A stretch of 64,000 nucleotides of DNA from Micromonospora olivasterospora (lineage in GTDB: Bacteria; Actinomycetota; Actinomycetes; Mycobacteriales; Micromonosporaceae), in assembly GCF_007830265.1 (NCBI RefSeq), contig NZ_VLKE01000001.1, positions 4,402,001-4,466,000 on the forward strand. The letters run 5' to 3'. Positions 18,249 to 26,920 of this stretch are shown here, one piece after another. Each line of letters begins with the position of its first letter. Positions within the stretch are counted from its first letter, which is position 1. A program made the translations under genes and the position numbers. The notes under the pieces were generated by a model that worked only from the letters and a program-made list of their open reading frames with translations, was not told where the DNA came from and did no database searches.

Positions 18249-20033
18249 TCAGAACGGGATGTCGTCGTCCGCGCCGCCGGCCGAGCCGACCACGGCGAAC
18301 GGGTCGGCCGCCCCGGTGATCGAGCGCAGCGTCTGCGACGGCACCCGGCCGGCCTCGGAGACCCGGGTCGCCCAGGCCGGGAACGGGAACTCCAGGCAGA
18401 GCGGCACCGGGATGTCGGGCTGGTTGACGAACATCGTGCCGGGCTTGGCCAGCAGCGCCCGCTGCCGCTGGGCCGGCGGCAGGAAGCCGTACTCGGGGCG
18501 GGACGCCTCGGCCGGGTCGAGCCGGCCGACCACCCGGATCGCCGAGTTGGTGACGATCCGCCGCTCCACCTCGCTCGCGGTCTGCTGCGCGCCGACCAGG
18601 ATCACCCCGAGCGAGCGGCCCCGCTCGGCGATGTCGAGCAGCACCTCCTTGATCGGCGAGGAGCCCTCGCGGGGTGCGTACTTGTTCAGCTCGTCGAGCA
18701 CCACGAACAGCAGCGGCTTGGCGGTGCCGGCCTTCTCCTTGCGCTCGAACTCGCTCTTGAGCGTCACGCCGACCACGAACCGCTGGGCGCGGTCCGGCAG
18801 GTTGTGCAGGTCGACGACGGTGACCTGGGCGCTCTCGGCGGTGTTGATGCTGTGCGGGCGGCGGGTGGCCAGGTCGCCCCGGATGAGCCGGCCCAGGTCC
18901 TTCTTGCTGCCGATCAGCCGCCGGGCGAACGCGTTGACCGTGCCCAGCCCGACCGCGCTGCCGGCCCAGTCGCCCCGGGTCTCGTCGTCGTTGAGCTGCG
19001 CGACGACGTGGTCCACCAGGTCGGCGTACGACCCCAGCCGGACCCCGTCGACGCTCACCCCGCCGTCGGCGGGCTGGGCGTACCGGGCCAGGTGGGCGGC
19101 GACCGAGTGGACCACCATCGTGTACTGCTGGCGCTCGTCGTCGGCGTCGGCGAACACGTACGGCAGCAGCCGGTCGGCGCAGAACTCGCTCAGCGTCCAG
19201 TAGAAGCTGTCCACGCCGGTGAGCCGGCTGCTCACGTCGGGCGTGCCGGAGGAGTCGCCGACCCGGGGCGGCGCGTACACCCGCACGTCGGGGAAGGCGC
19301 CCGCGTCCAGCCCGAGCCTCGCGTAACCGGCCCGGGTCGCGTCGTCCAGCCTGGCGTTCGGATGGTCGAGGAAGAGCAGGTCCTCGCCCTTGACGTTGAA
19401 GATCAGCGCCTTGGCGTTGACCGCGTCGCCGCCGAGCACCCCCGACCGGAAGACGGAGTAGAGCAGGAACGTGGCGAAGCTGGTCTTGGTGGCCACGCCG
19501 GAGATGCCGGAGATGGAGACGTGGGCGCCGCGGGTGCCGTCGAGGAAGTCGGCGTTGAGGTAGACCGGCACCCCGTCGCGGCCCATCCCCATCGGGATGC
19601 GCCGCTCCATCCGGTCGAAGTGCAGCGCCCGGGCCCGGGCGTCGCCCTCGGCCCGGTGTACGACCGCGCCGGGCGTGGGCGGCACGTAGAACTCGGGGTC
19701 GACCCGGGTGGTCGTCACCTCGGCCGCCTCCTGCACCTGGGCGGGCAGCGTGCCGTCGGCGATGGCGAACACGTCGGAGTCGAACTGGGCGCCCTCGTGC
19801 CGGGCGCGCACCTGGGTCACCACGCCGGCGATCGTCACCGGCTCCCGGTCGGGCAGCTCCCGCCGGGTCACCACCACGTCGTCGAGTTGCAGGTAGCTGC
19901 CGGGGGAGACGGCCGTCCAGAACTGCAGGGGGGTGGCGTCGGCGGTGCCGAGCACCCGGCCCACGCCCTCGCCCGGGCCGTCGAACCCGTCGTCGGCGAT
20001 TCCGTCGTCGGCGATCGGCACGCTGTCGGTCAT
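18249..20033 (-). CDS. herA: HerA-like hexameric ATPase
   Basis: 594-residue FtsK/HerA-superfamily ATPase, a DNA-translocase partner of NurA. An N-terminal HAS-barrel-like region (LQLDDVVVTRRELPD...VTIAGVVTQVRAR, about 50-80) precedes an atypical Walker A GISGVATKTS (about 176-185), Walker B LLFVVLDELNKY, GVILVGAQQTASEVERRI and a C-terminal RVVGRLDPAEA arginine segment. The replacement of the usual GxxGxGKS by GVATKTS is clear; the Lys and Thr are kept. I start at the ATG at 20033; an upstream ATG at 20069 adds 12 doubtful residues. First gene of the herA-sbcD-sbcC-nurA run. HerA-like ATPases also serve in defence systems, but the neighbours argue for repair. Confidence 0.85.
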   Translation of the reverse strand: MTDSVPIADDGIADDGFDGPGEGVGRVLGTADATPLQFWTAVSPGSYLQLDDVVVTRRELPDREPVTIAGVVTQVRARHEGAQFDSDVFAIADGTLPAQVQEAAEVTTTRVDPEFYVPPTPGAVVHRAEGDARARALHFDRMERRIPMGMGRDGVPVYLNADFLDGTRGAHVSISGISGVATKTSFATFLLYSVFRSGVLGGDAVNAKALIFNVKGEDLLFLDHPNARLDDATRAGYARLGLDAGAFPDVRVYAPPRVGDSSGTPDVSSRLTGVDSFYWTLSEFCADRLLPYVFADADDERQQYTMVVHSVAAHLARYAQPADGGVSVDGVRLGSYADLVDHVVAQLNDDETRGDWAGSAVGLGTVNAFARRLIGSKKDLGRLIRGDLATRRPHSINTAESAQVTVVDLHNLPDRAQRFVVGVTLKSEFERKEKAGTAKPLLFVVLDELNKYAPREGSSPIKEVLLDIAERGRSLGVILVGAQQTASEVERRIVTNSAIRVVGRLDPAEASRPEYGFLPPAQRQRALLAKPGTMFVNQPDIPVPLCLEFPFPAWATRVSEAGRVPSQTLRSITGAADPFAVVGSAGGADDDIPF

Positions 20034-20155
20034 CAGCGCACTCCGGTCAGTCGGTCGTCTCGAGGGCACAACACGAGGAGCATCCTGCCCGAGGGATGCG
20101 ACAGGTTGCCACGCGACGCGGCGGACGCCACCGCCCGACTGTCCCGCCGTGTCGG

Positions 20156-20935
20156 TCAGTGTGCGGCCGGATGCGCAGCGTCGCCGGGTCGGTCGCGGGC
20201 GTACCGGAGCATGAGCGTGCCGTCGGCGGCGGCCAGGACGTGCCGCAGCGGCAGGTGGCGGGGGGCGCTGGCGGCTCCGGCGGTGATCCGGCCGGGCCCG
20301 GCGCCGGCGAGCAGCGGCGACACCGTCAGGCAGACCTCGTCGACCAGGTCGGCGGCGGTGAGCGCGCCGAACAGGTGCGGCCCGCCCTCGCAGAGCAGTT
20401 GCCCGAGGCCGCGCCGGCGCAGCTCGGCGAGCCCGGCCGCCAGGTCCACCCGGTCGGCGCCGCAGCGCACCAGCTCGGCGACCTCCGTCAGGCCGGGCGG
20501 CGCCTCGGCGGCGGCGGAGGTGAGCACGACCGGCCGCACCGGCGCGTCCGCGAAGGCGGCCTGGGCCGGGTCCAGGTCCAGGGAGCCGGAGACCACGACC
20601 AGGATCGGGTACTCCGCCAGCCCCTGCGCGCGCCGCCAGGCGCGGCGCGGCTCGCTGAGCCGTACGGCCCGGTAGCCCTCGTGGCGCAGCGTGCCGGCGG
20701 CCACGACGAGGCCGTCGCAGAGCATCCGTAGCAGGCCGAACACCCGTTTGTCGGGCTCGCCCGACAGCCCGGCGGAGTAGCCGTCCAGGGCGACCGCGCC
20801 GTCGACGCTGGTCACGAAGTTGACCCGCAGCCGGGGACGATCCGTGCGGCCGTACAGCGCCGCCAGCTCGGTGTCGTCGAGGGGCGCGGCGGACGGGGCC
20901 GGCCAGAGCCGGGAAATCGGCGTCGTGACGCTCAT
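20156..20935 (-). CDS. Pyrimidine reductase / dihydrofolate-reductase-fold (RibD C-terminal-like) protein
   Basis: 259 residues with the RibD reductase fold: RLRVNFVTSVDGAVA (about 36-50) at the start, DGLVVAAGTLRHEGY (about 79) for NADPH and substrate binding, and LLCEGGPHLFGAL (about 183) with LADLVDEVCLTVSPLL-like ending. In riboflavin synthesis this domain reduces the ribosyl ring of the deaminated pyrimidine; stand-alone actinobacterial copies may have other substrates. No deaminase domain is present. The ATG overlaps the stop of a 39-residue Cys-rich gene upstream (GAATGAGC), so the two are coupled. Confidence 0.88.
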   Translation of the reverse strand: MSVTTPISRLWPAPSAAPLDDTELAALYGRTDRPRLRVNFVTSVDGAVALDGYSAGLSGEPDKRVFGLLRMLCDGLVVAAGTLRHEGYRAVRLSEPRRAWRRAQGLAEYPILVVVSGSLDLDPAQAAFADAPVRPVVLTSAAAEAPPGLTEVAELVRCGADRVDLAAGLAELRRRGLGQLLCEGGPHLFGALTAADLVDEVCLTVSPLLAGAGPGRITAGAASAPRHLPLRHVLAAADGTLMLRYARDRPGDAAHPAAH

Positions 20936-21051
20936 TCGCCCGCCGGACCGGTGACCGGAGGGGTGGGTTCGGGGGTACGGTGCTGGCAGTCGCACCACTT
21001 CCGGCCCGGACAGTCGTCGTGCCGCCGTTCTCGGCAGGCTCGGCAGATCAT
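20932..21051 (-). CDS. 39-residue Cys-rich (zinc-ribbon-like) protein
   Basis: A short gene below usual gene-finder limits. It encodes MICRACRERRHDDCPGRKWC, then DCQHRTPEPTPP and a short tail ending in GE. The spacing CxxC...C...CxC resembles a small metal site. It overlaps the reductase start by ATGA, and its own ATG lies 36 bp from the divergent pRiA4b-type gene. Coupling, Cys spacing and absence of stops support translation. Role unknown; a metal-binding partner of the reductase is possible. Confidence 0.7.
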   Translation of the reverse strand: MICRACRERRHDDCPGRKWCDCQHRTPEPTPPVTGPAGE

Positions 21052-21087
21052 TCCGGCAGCCTATGCCGTGGAGGGAGGGGACAGCAC

Positions 21088-21633
21088 ATGCCGCGTCAGA
21101 TCTACCAGGTGAAGATGTCCCTCAGCGGGGTCCGCCCGCCGGTCTGGCGGCGGGTGCTCGTCCCCGGCGGATACACGCTCGACCGGCTGCACCGCGTGGT
21201 GCAGCACGCCATGGGCTGGCGGGACTGCCACCTGCACTCGTTCGAGATCGACGGCAGGCAGTACGGCGCTCCCGACCCCGACGGGGAGTTGGCCCTGCGC
21301 GACGAGCTGGACGTCCGGCTCGACGCGGTGCTCGGCAAGGGCAGCCGGTTCCAGTACGTCTACGACTTCGGCGACTGGTGGGAGCACGACCTCGTGGTCG
21401 AGGACGTCTTCGCGGCGGACCCGGACGACCGGTACCCGACCTGTCTGGCGGGGGAGCGTTCCTGCCCGCCCGAGGGCATCGGCGGCCCGCCCGGGCACCA
21501 GGTGCTGCTGGCCGCGCTGGCCGACCCGGCCCACCCGGAGCACCGCTCCATGCGCGACTGGGTGGGCGACCGGTACGACCCGGAGGTCTTCGACCCGGGC
21601 CGTGCCGCCACCCTCCTGCGTCACCTCTGCTAG
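21088..21633 (+). CDS. Plasmid pRiA4b ORF-3 family protein
   Basis: 181-residue protein of the pRiA4b ORF-3 (IS1096 TnpR-like) family. Signature pieces are YQVKMSLSGVRPPVWRRVLVPG at the start, LHRVVQHAMGWRDCHLHSFEI and VYDFGDWWEHDL; the C-terminal part carries PEGIGGPPG and a final YDPEVFD. The biochemical role is unknown despite wide distribution. GGAGGGAGGGG lies just before the ATG at 21088. It ends directly before a strong terminator hairpin. Confidence 0.9.
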   Translation: MPRQIYQVKMSLSGVRPPVWRRVLVPGGYTLDRLHRVVQHAMGWRDCHLHSFEIDGRQYGAPDPDGELALRDELDVRLDAVLGKGSRFQYVYDFGDWWEHDLVVEDVFAADPDDRYPTCLAGERSCPPEGIGGPPGHQVLLAALADPAHPEHRSMRDWVGDRYDPEVFDPGRAATLLRHLC

Positions 21634-21641
21634 AGCGCGCG

Positions 21642-21674
21642 CTGGCCGGGTCCCCGGTACGGGGACCCGGCCAG
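21642..21674. terminator. Bidirectional terminator hairpin
   Basis: Perfect 14-bp stem CTGGCCGGGTCCCC / GGGGACCCGGCCAG with a 5-base loop, lying between convergent genes 9 bp after one stop and 15 bp from the other. No T-run, as usual in high-GC actinobacteria. Confidence 0.9.
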
Positions 21675-21689
21675 CGGATCGTGCTTCTG

Positions 21690-22247
21690 TCAGCTGTTCC
21701 AGTGCTGGGCGACCAGGTCGGCGGCCTGCTGCTCCCACTGCGCGTACGCGTCCGGGTAGGCCGACACCTGCACCGTCTGCGCGGCCTGGGTCAGCGGCAT
21801 GTCCTGCCACCCGTCGACCTGCCGCAGGCCCTTCAGGAACGCGGTCGTCGAGTACTCGGGGTCGGTGATCTGCTCCGGGGTGCCCCAACCCGACGACGGG
21901 CGCTGCTGGAACAGGCCCAGCGAGTCGTGGTCGTTGGCGTCACCCAGATGGCGGAGGTTCTCCAGCTTCGACTCCTGCAGGCTGGTGGCGATCGAGATCA
22001 CCGCCGCCCGCTCCGGCAGACCGGCCTTCTTCGTCGCCGCGATGATCGCCTTCGCGTTCGCGGTCTGCTCGTCGTTCAGGGCGATGTGCGACTGCTGGCC
22101 CTGCACATGCACGGTCACCGCGACGGGCTTCGCCTCGGCCGGGGCGGCGTGGGCGGCGGTGGCGTGCAGCGGACCGGCGGCCAGCCCACCGGCGAACGCC
22201 AGACCAGCAATACCGAGAACGCTCTTACGCAGCAGCATCGTCTTCAT
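21690..22247 (-). CDS. Secreted lysozyme-like (transglycosylase-fold) protein
   Basis: 185 residues. A signal peptide (KSVLGIAGLAFAGGLAAGPL, then ATAAHA at about 27-34) is followed by a lysozyme-like domain: AVISIATSLQESKLENL with the catalytic-position Glu, HDSLGLFQQRPSSGWGTPEQ, DPEYSTTAFLKGL and VQVSAYPDAYAQWE. The same fold is found as the N-terminal part of actinobacterial cell-wall hydrolases. Probably acts on peptidoglycan, but activity is inferred. The ATG at 22247 has GGAG upstream. The long leader (see next entry) suggests regulation in the 5' region. I looked for a cyclic-di-AMP (ydaO) riboswitch and did not find its conserved core. Confidence 0.85.
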   Translation of the reverse strand: MKTMLLRKSVLGIAGLAFAGGLAAGPLHATAAHAAPAEAKPVAVTVHVQGQQSHIALNDEQTANAKAIIAATKKAGLPERAAVISIATSLQESKLENLRHLGDANDHDSLGLFQQRPSSGWGTPEQITDPEYSTTAFLKGLRQVDGWQDMPLTQAAQTVQVSAYPDAYAQWEQQAADLVAQHWNS

Positions 22248-23093
22248 GATCAAAGCTCCATTCGGGGGTCGGCGCACACCAAGGGGGACGGCGTGCGCAA
22301 GCACCGCCAGGCGCTCGAAGGGGGAAAGTCTCTGTCCGGTGCGACCGCGGGCCGGGGGTGCCTCGTCGCGGCGGGGTGCCTCGCCGGGGCGGGGGCCCCG
22401 GCGCGGGCGGGGCTGCCTCGTCGCGGTGCCGGGAACCATGTCCAACGACCGGCGGCCCACCATCATTCCGGGCCCGGCCACCCCGCCTCCCTGAGGGCGG
22501 GTGGCCTTTCTCGGTCGTGCACCGGTGTTCAACGCCCCCGCCCCGCCGCCCATTCCGCCCCGAGAGACGCCCCACCCACCCAAAAACCGGACACCCCACC
22601 CCACACCCCCGGGGGGCGTGGGGGCACCCCCAAGATCCGGACAGATTCACGGAAACAGTGGCCTTGACGCGCCGAATGGGCACTCTTTCCGTGAACCTGC
22701 CTCGGCGAACCGCTCCCGCATCGGCGTCGGGAAGTAGCGAATTCCGGACGCGGGGCAGCGCCGCGTACCCGTGCAGGGACGGCGCAGGGCGGCGCATCCG
22801 GGCGGTGTCGGCGCACGGCGGGCCTCCGACCGCAGCCGCCCGACGGAGCGGACGCCCGACAGCAGTTGCGGGGCTACTTCGCCTGAACGTTGATGGATAA
22901 TCCGACCGGGCGGTGTTACGTCGACCATGACAGCCGGGCCCGGGTTCCCAAGTCCAGCGCCAGGTGGTACGCCGAGGTGATCCGACGCAACGGTCTGGCC
23001 GCACAATAAGCCGAAGGTCAGCACGTGCCGGGCGGGCCCGGCGGCCACCCCGGGCGGGGCGTGCCGGGCCGCCCGCTGTCGGAGGAGCAGACG
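22248..23093. other. 846-bp regulatory gap with hairpins
   Basis: No gene I can support. Contents: a leader hairpin close to the lysozyme-like gene (about 22273-22300, GCGCACACC / GGCGTGCGC); a stronger hairpin GCCACCCCGCC / GGCGGGTGGC at about 22484-22505 followed on the plus strand by CTTTCTC; a 10-bp inverted repeat at 22646-22695 (separate entry); an A/T-rich stretch GTTGATGGATAATCCG near 22889, possibly a promoter for the LacI-type gene. A 17-codon frame at 22927 may be an upstream peptide or chance. Confidence 0.5.
22646..22695. promoter_or_regulatory. 10-bp inverted repeat, operator candidate
   Basis: TTCACGGAAA (22646-22655) and TTTCCGTGAA (22686-22695) are exact reverse complements with centres 40 bp apart, close to four helical turns. 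Such spacing suits two dimer half-sites or a looping operator for the lysozyme-like or LacI gene. The protein is not known. Confidence 0.45.
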
Positions 23094-24140
23094 ATGACGA
23101 CGCAGCGCACCCGGTCGCTCGGGCGTCCGACCCTCGACGCGGTCGCCGCCCGCGCCGGGGTCGGCCGCGGCACGGTCTCCCGGGTGGTCAACGGGTCGCC
23201 GCAGGTGAGCCCCGAGGCCCGGGCCGCGGTGCAGCGGGCCATCGCGGAGCTGGGGTACGTGCCGAACCGGGCGGCCCGGGCGCTGGTCACCCAGCGGACC
23301 GACTCGGTGGCGCTGGTCGTCTCCGAGCCCGGGGACCGGGTCTTCGCGGAGCCGTTCTTCGCCGCGGTCGTCCGGGGCATCAGCTCGGCGCTGCTGGAGA
23401 CGCCGATGCAGCTCTGGCTGGCCATGGCGCAGTCCCCCGTGCAGCGGGAGCGGGTCGAGCACCACCTGACCAGCCAGCACGTCGACGGCGTGCTGCTGTT
23501 GTCGCTGCACGACGCCGACCCGCTGCCCGCCCTGCTGGAGGAGCGCGGGCTGCCGACCGTACTCGGCGGCCGGCCGGCCCGGATGCTCCAGCCGGGCGCG
23601 CAGCCGGCGTACTTCGTGGACGTGGACAACGTCGGCGGCGCCCGGAACGCGACGCGGTACCTGTTCGACCGGGGCCGGCGGCGGGTCGCCACCATCGCCG
23701 GCACCCAGGACGTGGGCCCCGGGCTGGCACGGTTGACCGGCTACCGGGAGGCCGTCGAGGCCACGGGGGTGGGGCTCGACCCGAACCTGATCGCGTACGG
23801 CGACTTCAGCGAGGAGAGCGGGGCGGCCTGCATGCGCCACCTGCTGGAGACCAGTCCCGACCTCGACGCGGTCTTCGTCGCCTCCGACCTGATGGCGTTC
23901 GGCGCACTGCGTACGCTGCGCGGGGCCGGCCGGCGGGTGCCCGAGGACGTCGCGGTGGTCGGCTTCGACGACGCGCCGGTGGCCCGGCAGGCCGAGCCGC
24001 CGCTGACCACCGTCTTCCAGCCGATCGAGGAGATGGGCCGGCAGATGGTCCAGCTGCTCGTCGCCCGCATCCGCGGCGACGAGCTGCCCGCTCCGTGCGT
24101 CCTGCTGGACACCCGCCTGGTGCCCCGCGCCTCCACCTGA
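23094..24140 (+). CDS. LacI family transcriptional regulator
   Basis: 348 residues. The helix-turn-helix GRPTLDAVAARAGVGRGTVSRVVN (about 10-33) and hinge GYVPNRAARAL (about 58) are classical. The ligand domain follows: VDGVLLLSLHD, FVDVDNVGGARNATRYL, TGYREAV, VFVASDLMAFGALRTL and EDVAVVGFDDAPVARQAEPPLTTV. Acts as a sugar-responsive repressor of unknown target; no transport or sugar-enzyme gene is adjacent, so regulation elsewhere or of itself is likely. GGAGGAGC precedes the ATG at 23094. Confidence 0.93.
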   Translation: MTTQRTRSLGRPTLDAVAARAGVGRGTVSRVVNGSPQVSPEARAAVQRAIAELGYVPNRAARALVTQRTDSVALVVSEPGDRVFAEPFFAAVVRGISSALLETPMQLWLAMAQSPVQRERVEHHLTSQHVDGVLLLSLHDADPLPALLEERGLPTVLGGRPARMLQPGAQPAYFVDVDNVGGARNATRYLFDRGRRRVATIAGTQDVGPGLARLTGYREAVEATGVGLDPNLIAYGDFSEESGAACMRHLLETSPDLDAVFVASDLMAFGALRTLRGAGRRVPEDVAVVGFDDAPVARQAEPPLTTVFQPIEEMGRQMVQLLVARIRGDELPAPCVLLDTRLVPRAST

Positions 24141-24261
24141 CCCGCCGCCCCGCCCGCCCCGCCCGCCCCGCCCCGCCCGCCCGCCCCGCCCGCCCGCCCC
24201 GCCCCGCCCCGCCCCGCCCGCCCGCCCCGCCCGCCCGCCCGCCCCGCCCCGCCCCGCCCCG
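24141..24261. repeat. C-rich microsatellite (CCCGCCCG-type)
   Basis: About 120 bp of irregular CCCCGCCC units directly after the LacI stop. The G-rich complement could form quadruplexes. No coding sense. Confidence 0.85.
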
Positions 24262-24330
24262 CGATCTTGCACTTTGTGCCCGGGCATGAGGGGCAAAAGC
24301 CGCGAAGTGTGGGCCGAAAGTGCAAGATCG
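24262..24330. repeat. 69-bp dispersed palindrome GATCTTGCA, intact copy
   Basis: Arms CGATCTTGCACTTT / AAAGTGCAAGATCG, almost perfect, around a 41-base centre. It lies between convergent genes and may terminate both. A second copy at the right end of the window is split by the IS110 element, and its reconstructed length is also 69 bp. Confidence 0.85.
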
Positions 24331-24446
24331 GCGCGGAACCCGGCCCGTCGCGGGGAGGGGGGGGGACCGGCGTCGCGGGGAGGGGCGGGGTGGAATCCGG
24401 CCCGTCGCGGGGAGGGGCGGGTGGGGTCGGGGAGGGGCGGGGGGGG
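24331..24446. repeat. G-rich repeats
   Basis: Three imperfect copies of CGTCGCGGGGAGGGG (about 24347, 24371, 24407) separated by G-runs. No gene. Possible quadruplex DNA near the acyl-CoA dehydrogenase stop. Confidence 0.6.
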
Positions 24447-25680
24447 TCAGGGCCAGCGGGCCAGTTCGCGGCGGGCGAGGGATGCGCGGTGCACCTCGTC
24501 GGGGCCGTCGGCGAGGCGCAGCGTGCGGGCCTGCGCCCAGAGGGCGGCCAGCGGGGTGTCCTGGCTGACGCCCGCGCCGCCGTACCCCTGGACGGCCTTG
24601 TCGATCACCCACTCCGCCATCCCGGGAGTGGCGATCTTGATGGCCTGGACACGGTGTGCGCGCCCCTGTTGCCCACCGTGTCCATCAGCCAGGCGGTCTT
24701 CAGCACCATCAGCCGGGCCTGCTCGATGCGGACCCGGGACTCGGCGATCCACTCCCGGACCACGCCCTGCTCGGCGAGCGGCCGGCCGAACGCCACCCGG
24801 TCCAGCGCCCGCCGGCACAGCAGCTCCAGGGCCCGCTCGGCCATGCCGACCAGCCGCATGCAGTGGTGGATGCGCCCGGTCCGAGCCGGGCCTGGGCGAT
24901 GGCGAACCCGGCGCCCTCCGCACCGACCAGGTTCTCCGCCGGCACCCGTACGTCGGTGAAGTCGATCTCGGCGTGCCCGCCGTACGGGGCGTCGGTGTAG
25001 CCGTAGACGGTCATGCCGCGGCGCACGGTCACGCCCGGCGTGTCCCGGGGCACCAGGATCATGCTCTGCTGCCGGTGCCGGTGCCGGTGCCGGTGCCGGT
25101 GCCGGTCCGCGCCGGGGTCGGTCTTGCCCATCACGATGAAGACCTCGCAGCGCGGGTCCATCGCCCCGGACGACCACCACTTGCGCCCGTTGATCACGTA
25201 CGAGTCCCCGTCGCGCACGATGCGGGTGGCGATGTTGGTGGCGTCGGAGGAGGCCACCTCGGGCTCGGTCATGCAGAACGCCGAGCGGATCTCGCCGTCG
25301 AGCAGGGGCTTCAGCCAGCGCTCCCGCTGCGCCTCCGAGCCGAACTCGGCCAGCAGCTCCATGTTGCCGGTGTCCGGGGCGGCGCAGTTGATCGCCTCCG
25401 GGGCCAGGTGCGGGCTGCGGCCCGTCAGTTCGGCCAGCGGCGCGTACTGGAGGTTGGTCAGGCCGGCGCCGTAGCGCGGGTCGGGGAGGAAGAGGTTCCA
25501 CAGGCCACGCCGGCGCGCCTCGGCCTTCAGCTCCGCCAGCACCGGCGGGCGGGCCCACGGGTCGCCGGCCGCGGCCACCTGCTCGGCGTGCACCGGCTCG
25601 GCCGGGTACACGCACTCGTCCAGGAACGCGGACAGCTTCTCCCGCAGCTCCTGCGTGCGGGCGTCGTACCGGAAGTCCAT
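24447..25680 (-). CDS. Acyl-CoA dehydrogenase family protein (two apparent frameshifts)
   Basis: FAD-dependent acyl-CoA dehydrogenase. Markers are [16 protein letters not shown] (flavin contact), [31 protein letters not shown] and, after frame changes, [51 protein letters not shown] with [15 protein letters not shown]. Two missing bases, near 24873-24877 and 24645-24655, together restore a 411-residue protein, the family length. The loop after TDPGAD is expanded by a 6-bp microsatellite into alternating His and Arg. The ATG at 25680 follows GGGAGAAGTG and overlaps the stop of the upstream kinase gene. Paired with that kinase, it resembles the ACAD10/11-type acyl-CoA pathway pair of actinobacteria. 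Confidence 0.87.
25071..25106. repeat. Intragenic 6-bp microsatellite (GCCGGT x6)
   Basis: Six perfect units inside the acyl-CoA dehydrogenase gene, translated as alternating Arg and His. Hexamer steps keep frame, so copy number can vary without breaking the gene. Confidence 0.95.
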
Positions 25681-26770
25681 CACTTCTCCCTGACTGCGCG
25701 CAGACCGTGCGCGACCAGCGGCGCGACCAGGTCGCCGATCCGGTCGAACCCCCCCCGCCGAGCGTCTGCCCGAGGGTGTGCCGGTAGTGGATGCCCTCGC
25801 AGATCACCGCGAGCTTGAAGCAGCCCAGGGCGACGTGCCAGTGCAGCGGCCCGACGTCGACGTCGGCGCGCCCGGCGTACCGGGCGATCAGCTCGGGCCC
25901 GGCGGGGAAGCCGGCGCGCGCGCCGAGCCCGTCGGCGACCGGGTTGCCGGCGGCGGCGTCACTGTCGCCGAGCACGTCCCAGTACGTCAGCAGCAGCCCG
26001 AGATCGGCCAGCGGATCGCCCAGCGTGGCCATCTCCCAGTCGAGCACCGCCCGCACCGCCACCGGGTCGACGGTGGCCAGGAGGTTGTCGAGCCGGAAGT
26101 CGCCGTGCACGATCCGTCCCGCGTTCGTCCCCTCGGGCACGGAGGCGGCGAGCGCGTCGCGCAGCTCGTCGATGCCCGGCAGCGGGCGGCTGCGGGACTG
26201 GTCGAGCTGCGCGGCCCAGCGGCGGACCTGCCGGCCGAGGAAGCCGTCGGGGCGGCCGAAGTCGGCCAGCCCGACCGACGCGGGGTCGACCGCGTGCAGG
26301 GCGGCGAGCGCGTCCATCATGGCCAGGGCCAGCTCGCGGCACTGCCCGGCGGTCAGCGGGTCGGTCTGCGACCGGCTGCGGAACACCTCGCCGGTCACCC
26401 GCTCCATGAGGTAGAACGGGGCGCCGATCACGTCGGGGTCGGCGCAGTACAGCAGCGCCGCGGGCACCGGCACGGCGGTGGGGGCCAGGGCCGAGATGAC
26501 CCGGTGCTCCCGGGCCATGTCGTGCGCGGTGGCCAGCACGTGCCCGAGCGGGGGGCGGCGCAGCACCACCTCGTGATCGCCGGAGCGCAGCAGGTACGTC
26601 AGGTTCGACTTGCCTCTGGCGATCAGCCGGGCCCGCAGCGGCGCGGCGGCCAGCTCCGGGCGGCGCCCGGTCAGGTACGCGGCGAGCCGGTCGAGGTCCA
26701 GCCCCCGTGGGGACGCCTCCTCCGGGCCGGGCGCGGCCGGCCGGTGCGCCTCGACGGCCGGATCGCTCAT
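25680..26770 (-). CDS. Aminoglycoside-phosphotransferase-fold kinase (ACAD10-type, one apparent frameshift)
   Basis: APH-fold small-molecule kinase. Markers: [24 protein letters not shown] (phosphate loop and Lys), [22 protein letters not shown] (catalytic loop, HGDxxxxN) and [17 protein letters not shown] (metal Asp). Partnership with an acyl-CoA dehydrogenase points to phosphorylation of hydroxyacyl-CoA-type substrates, not antibiotic resistance. The frame is lost at the end in a C8 run (25749-25756); one more G on the coding strand restores the ending [20 protein letters not shown] and a 363-residue protein, whose TGA overlaps the dehydrogenase start. ATG at 26770. Confidence 0.87.
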
Positions 26771-26920
26771 CCGAATAGTTGATGGCGCCCCCGCCGGGGT
26801 GTCAAGGCCGGTTTTCCCGGCGGGACATGCCGCGGCAACAGGGGCGAAATGGTCAACCGGCAGCCTGGACCCAGCCTGCCGGACGCCATGAGCGCCGGCC
26901 CACGGAGCGGAGGGACGATC

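Noticed and set aside
18249..20033. HerA-type anti-phage defence system
   Set aside because: Neighbours are SbcD, SbcC and NurA, not a SIR2, DUF4297 or similar effector; repair is simpler.
22248..22900. Cyclic-di-AMP (ydaO) riboswitch before the lysozyme-like gene
   Set aside because: Position would fit, but the conserved core strings (GGGTGAAT, GACAGCTAAC-type) are not present.
22358..22900. Open frames of 180-230 codons in the gap upstream of LacI
   Set aside because: Low-complexity, overlapping on both strands, no ribosome sites, no recognisable domains.
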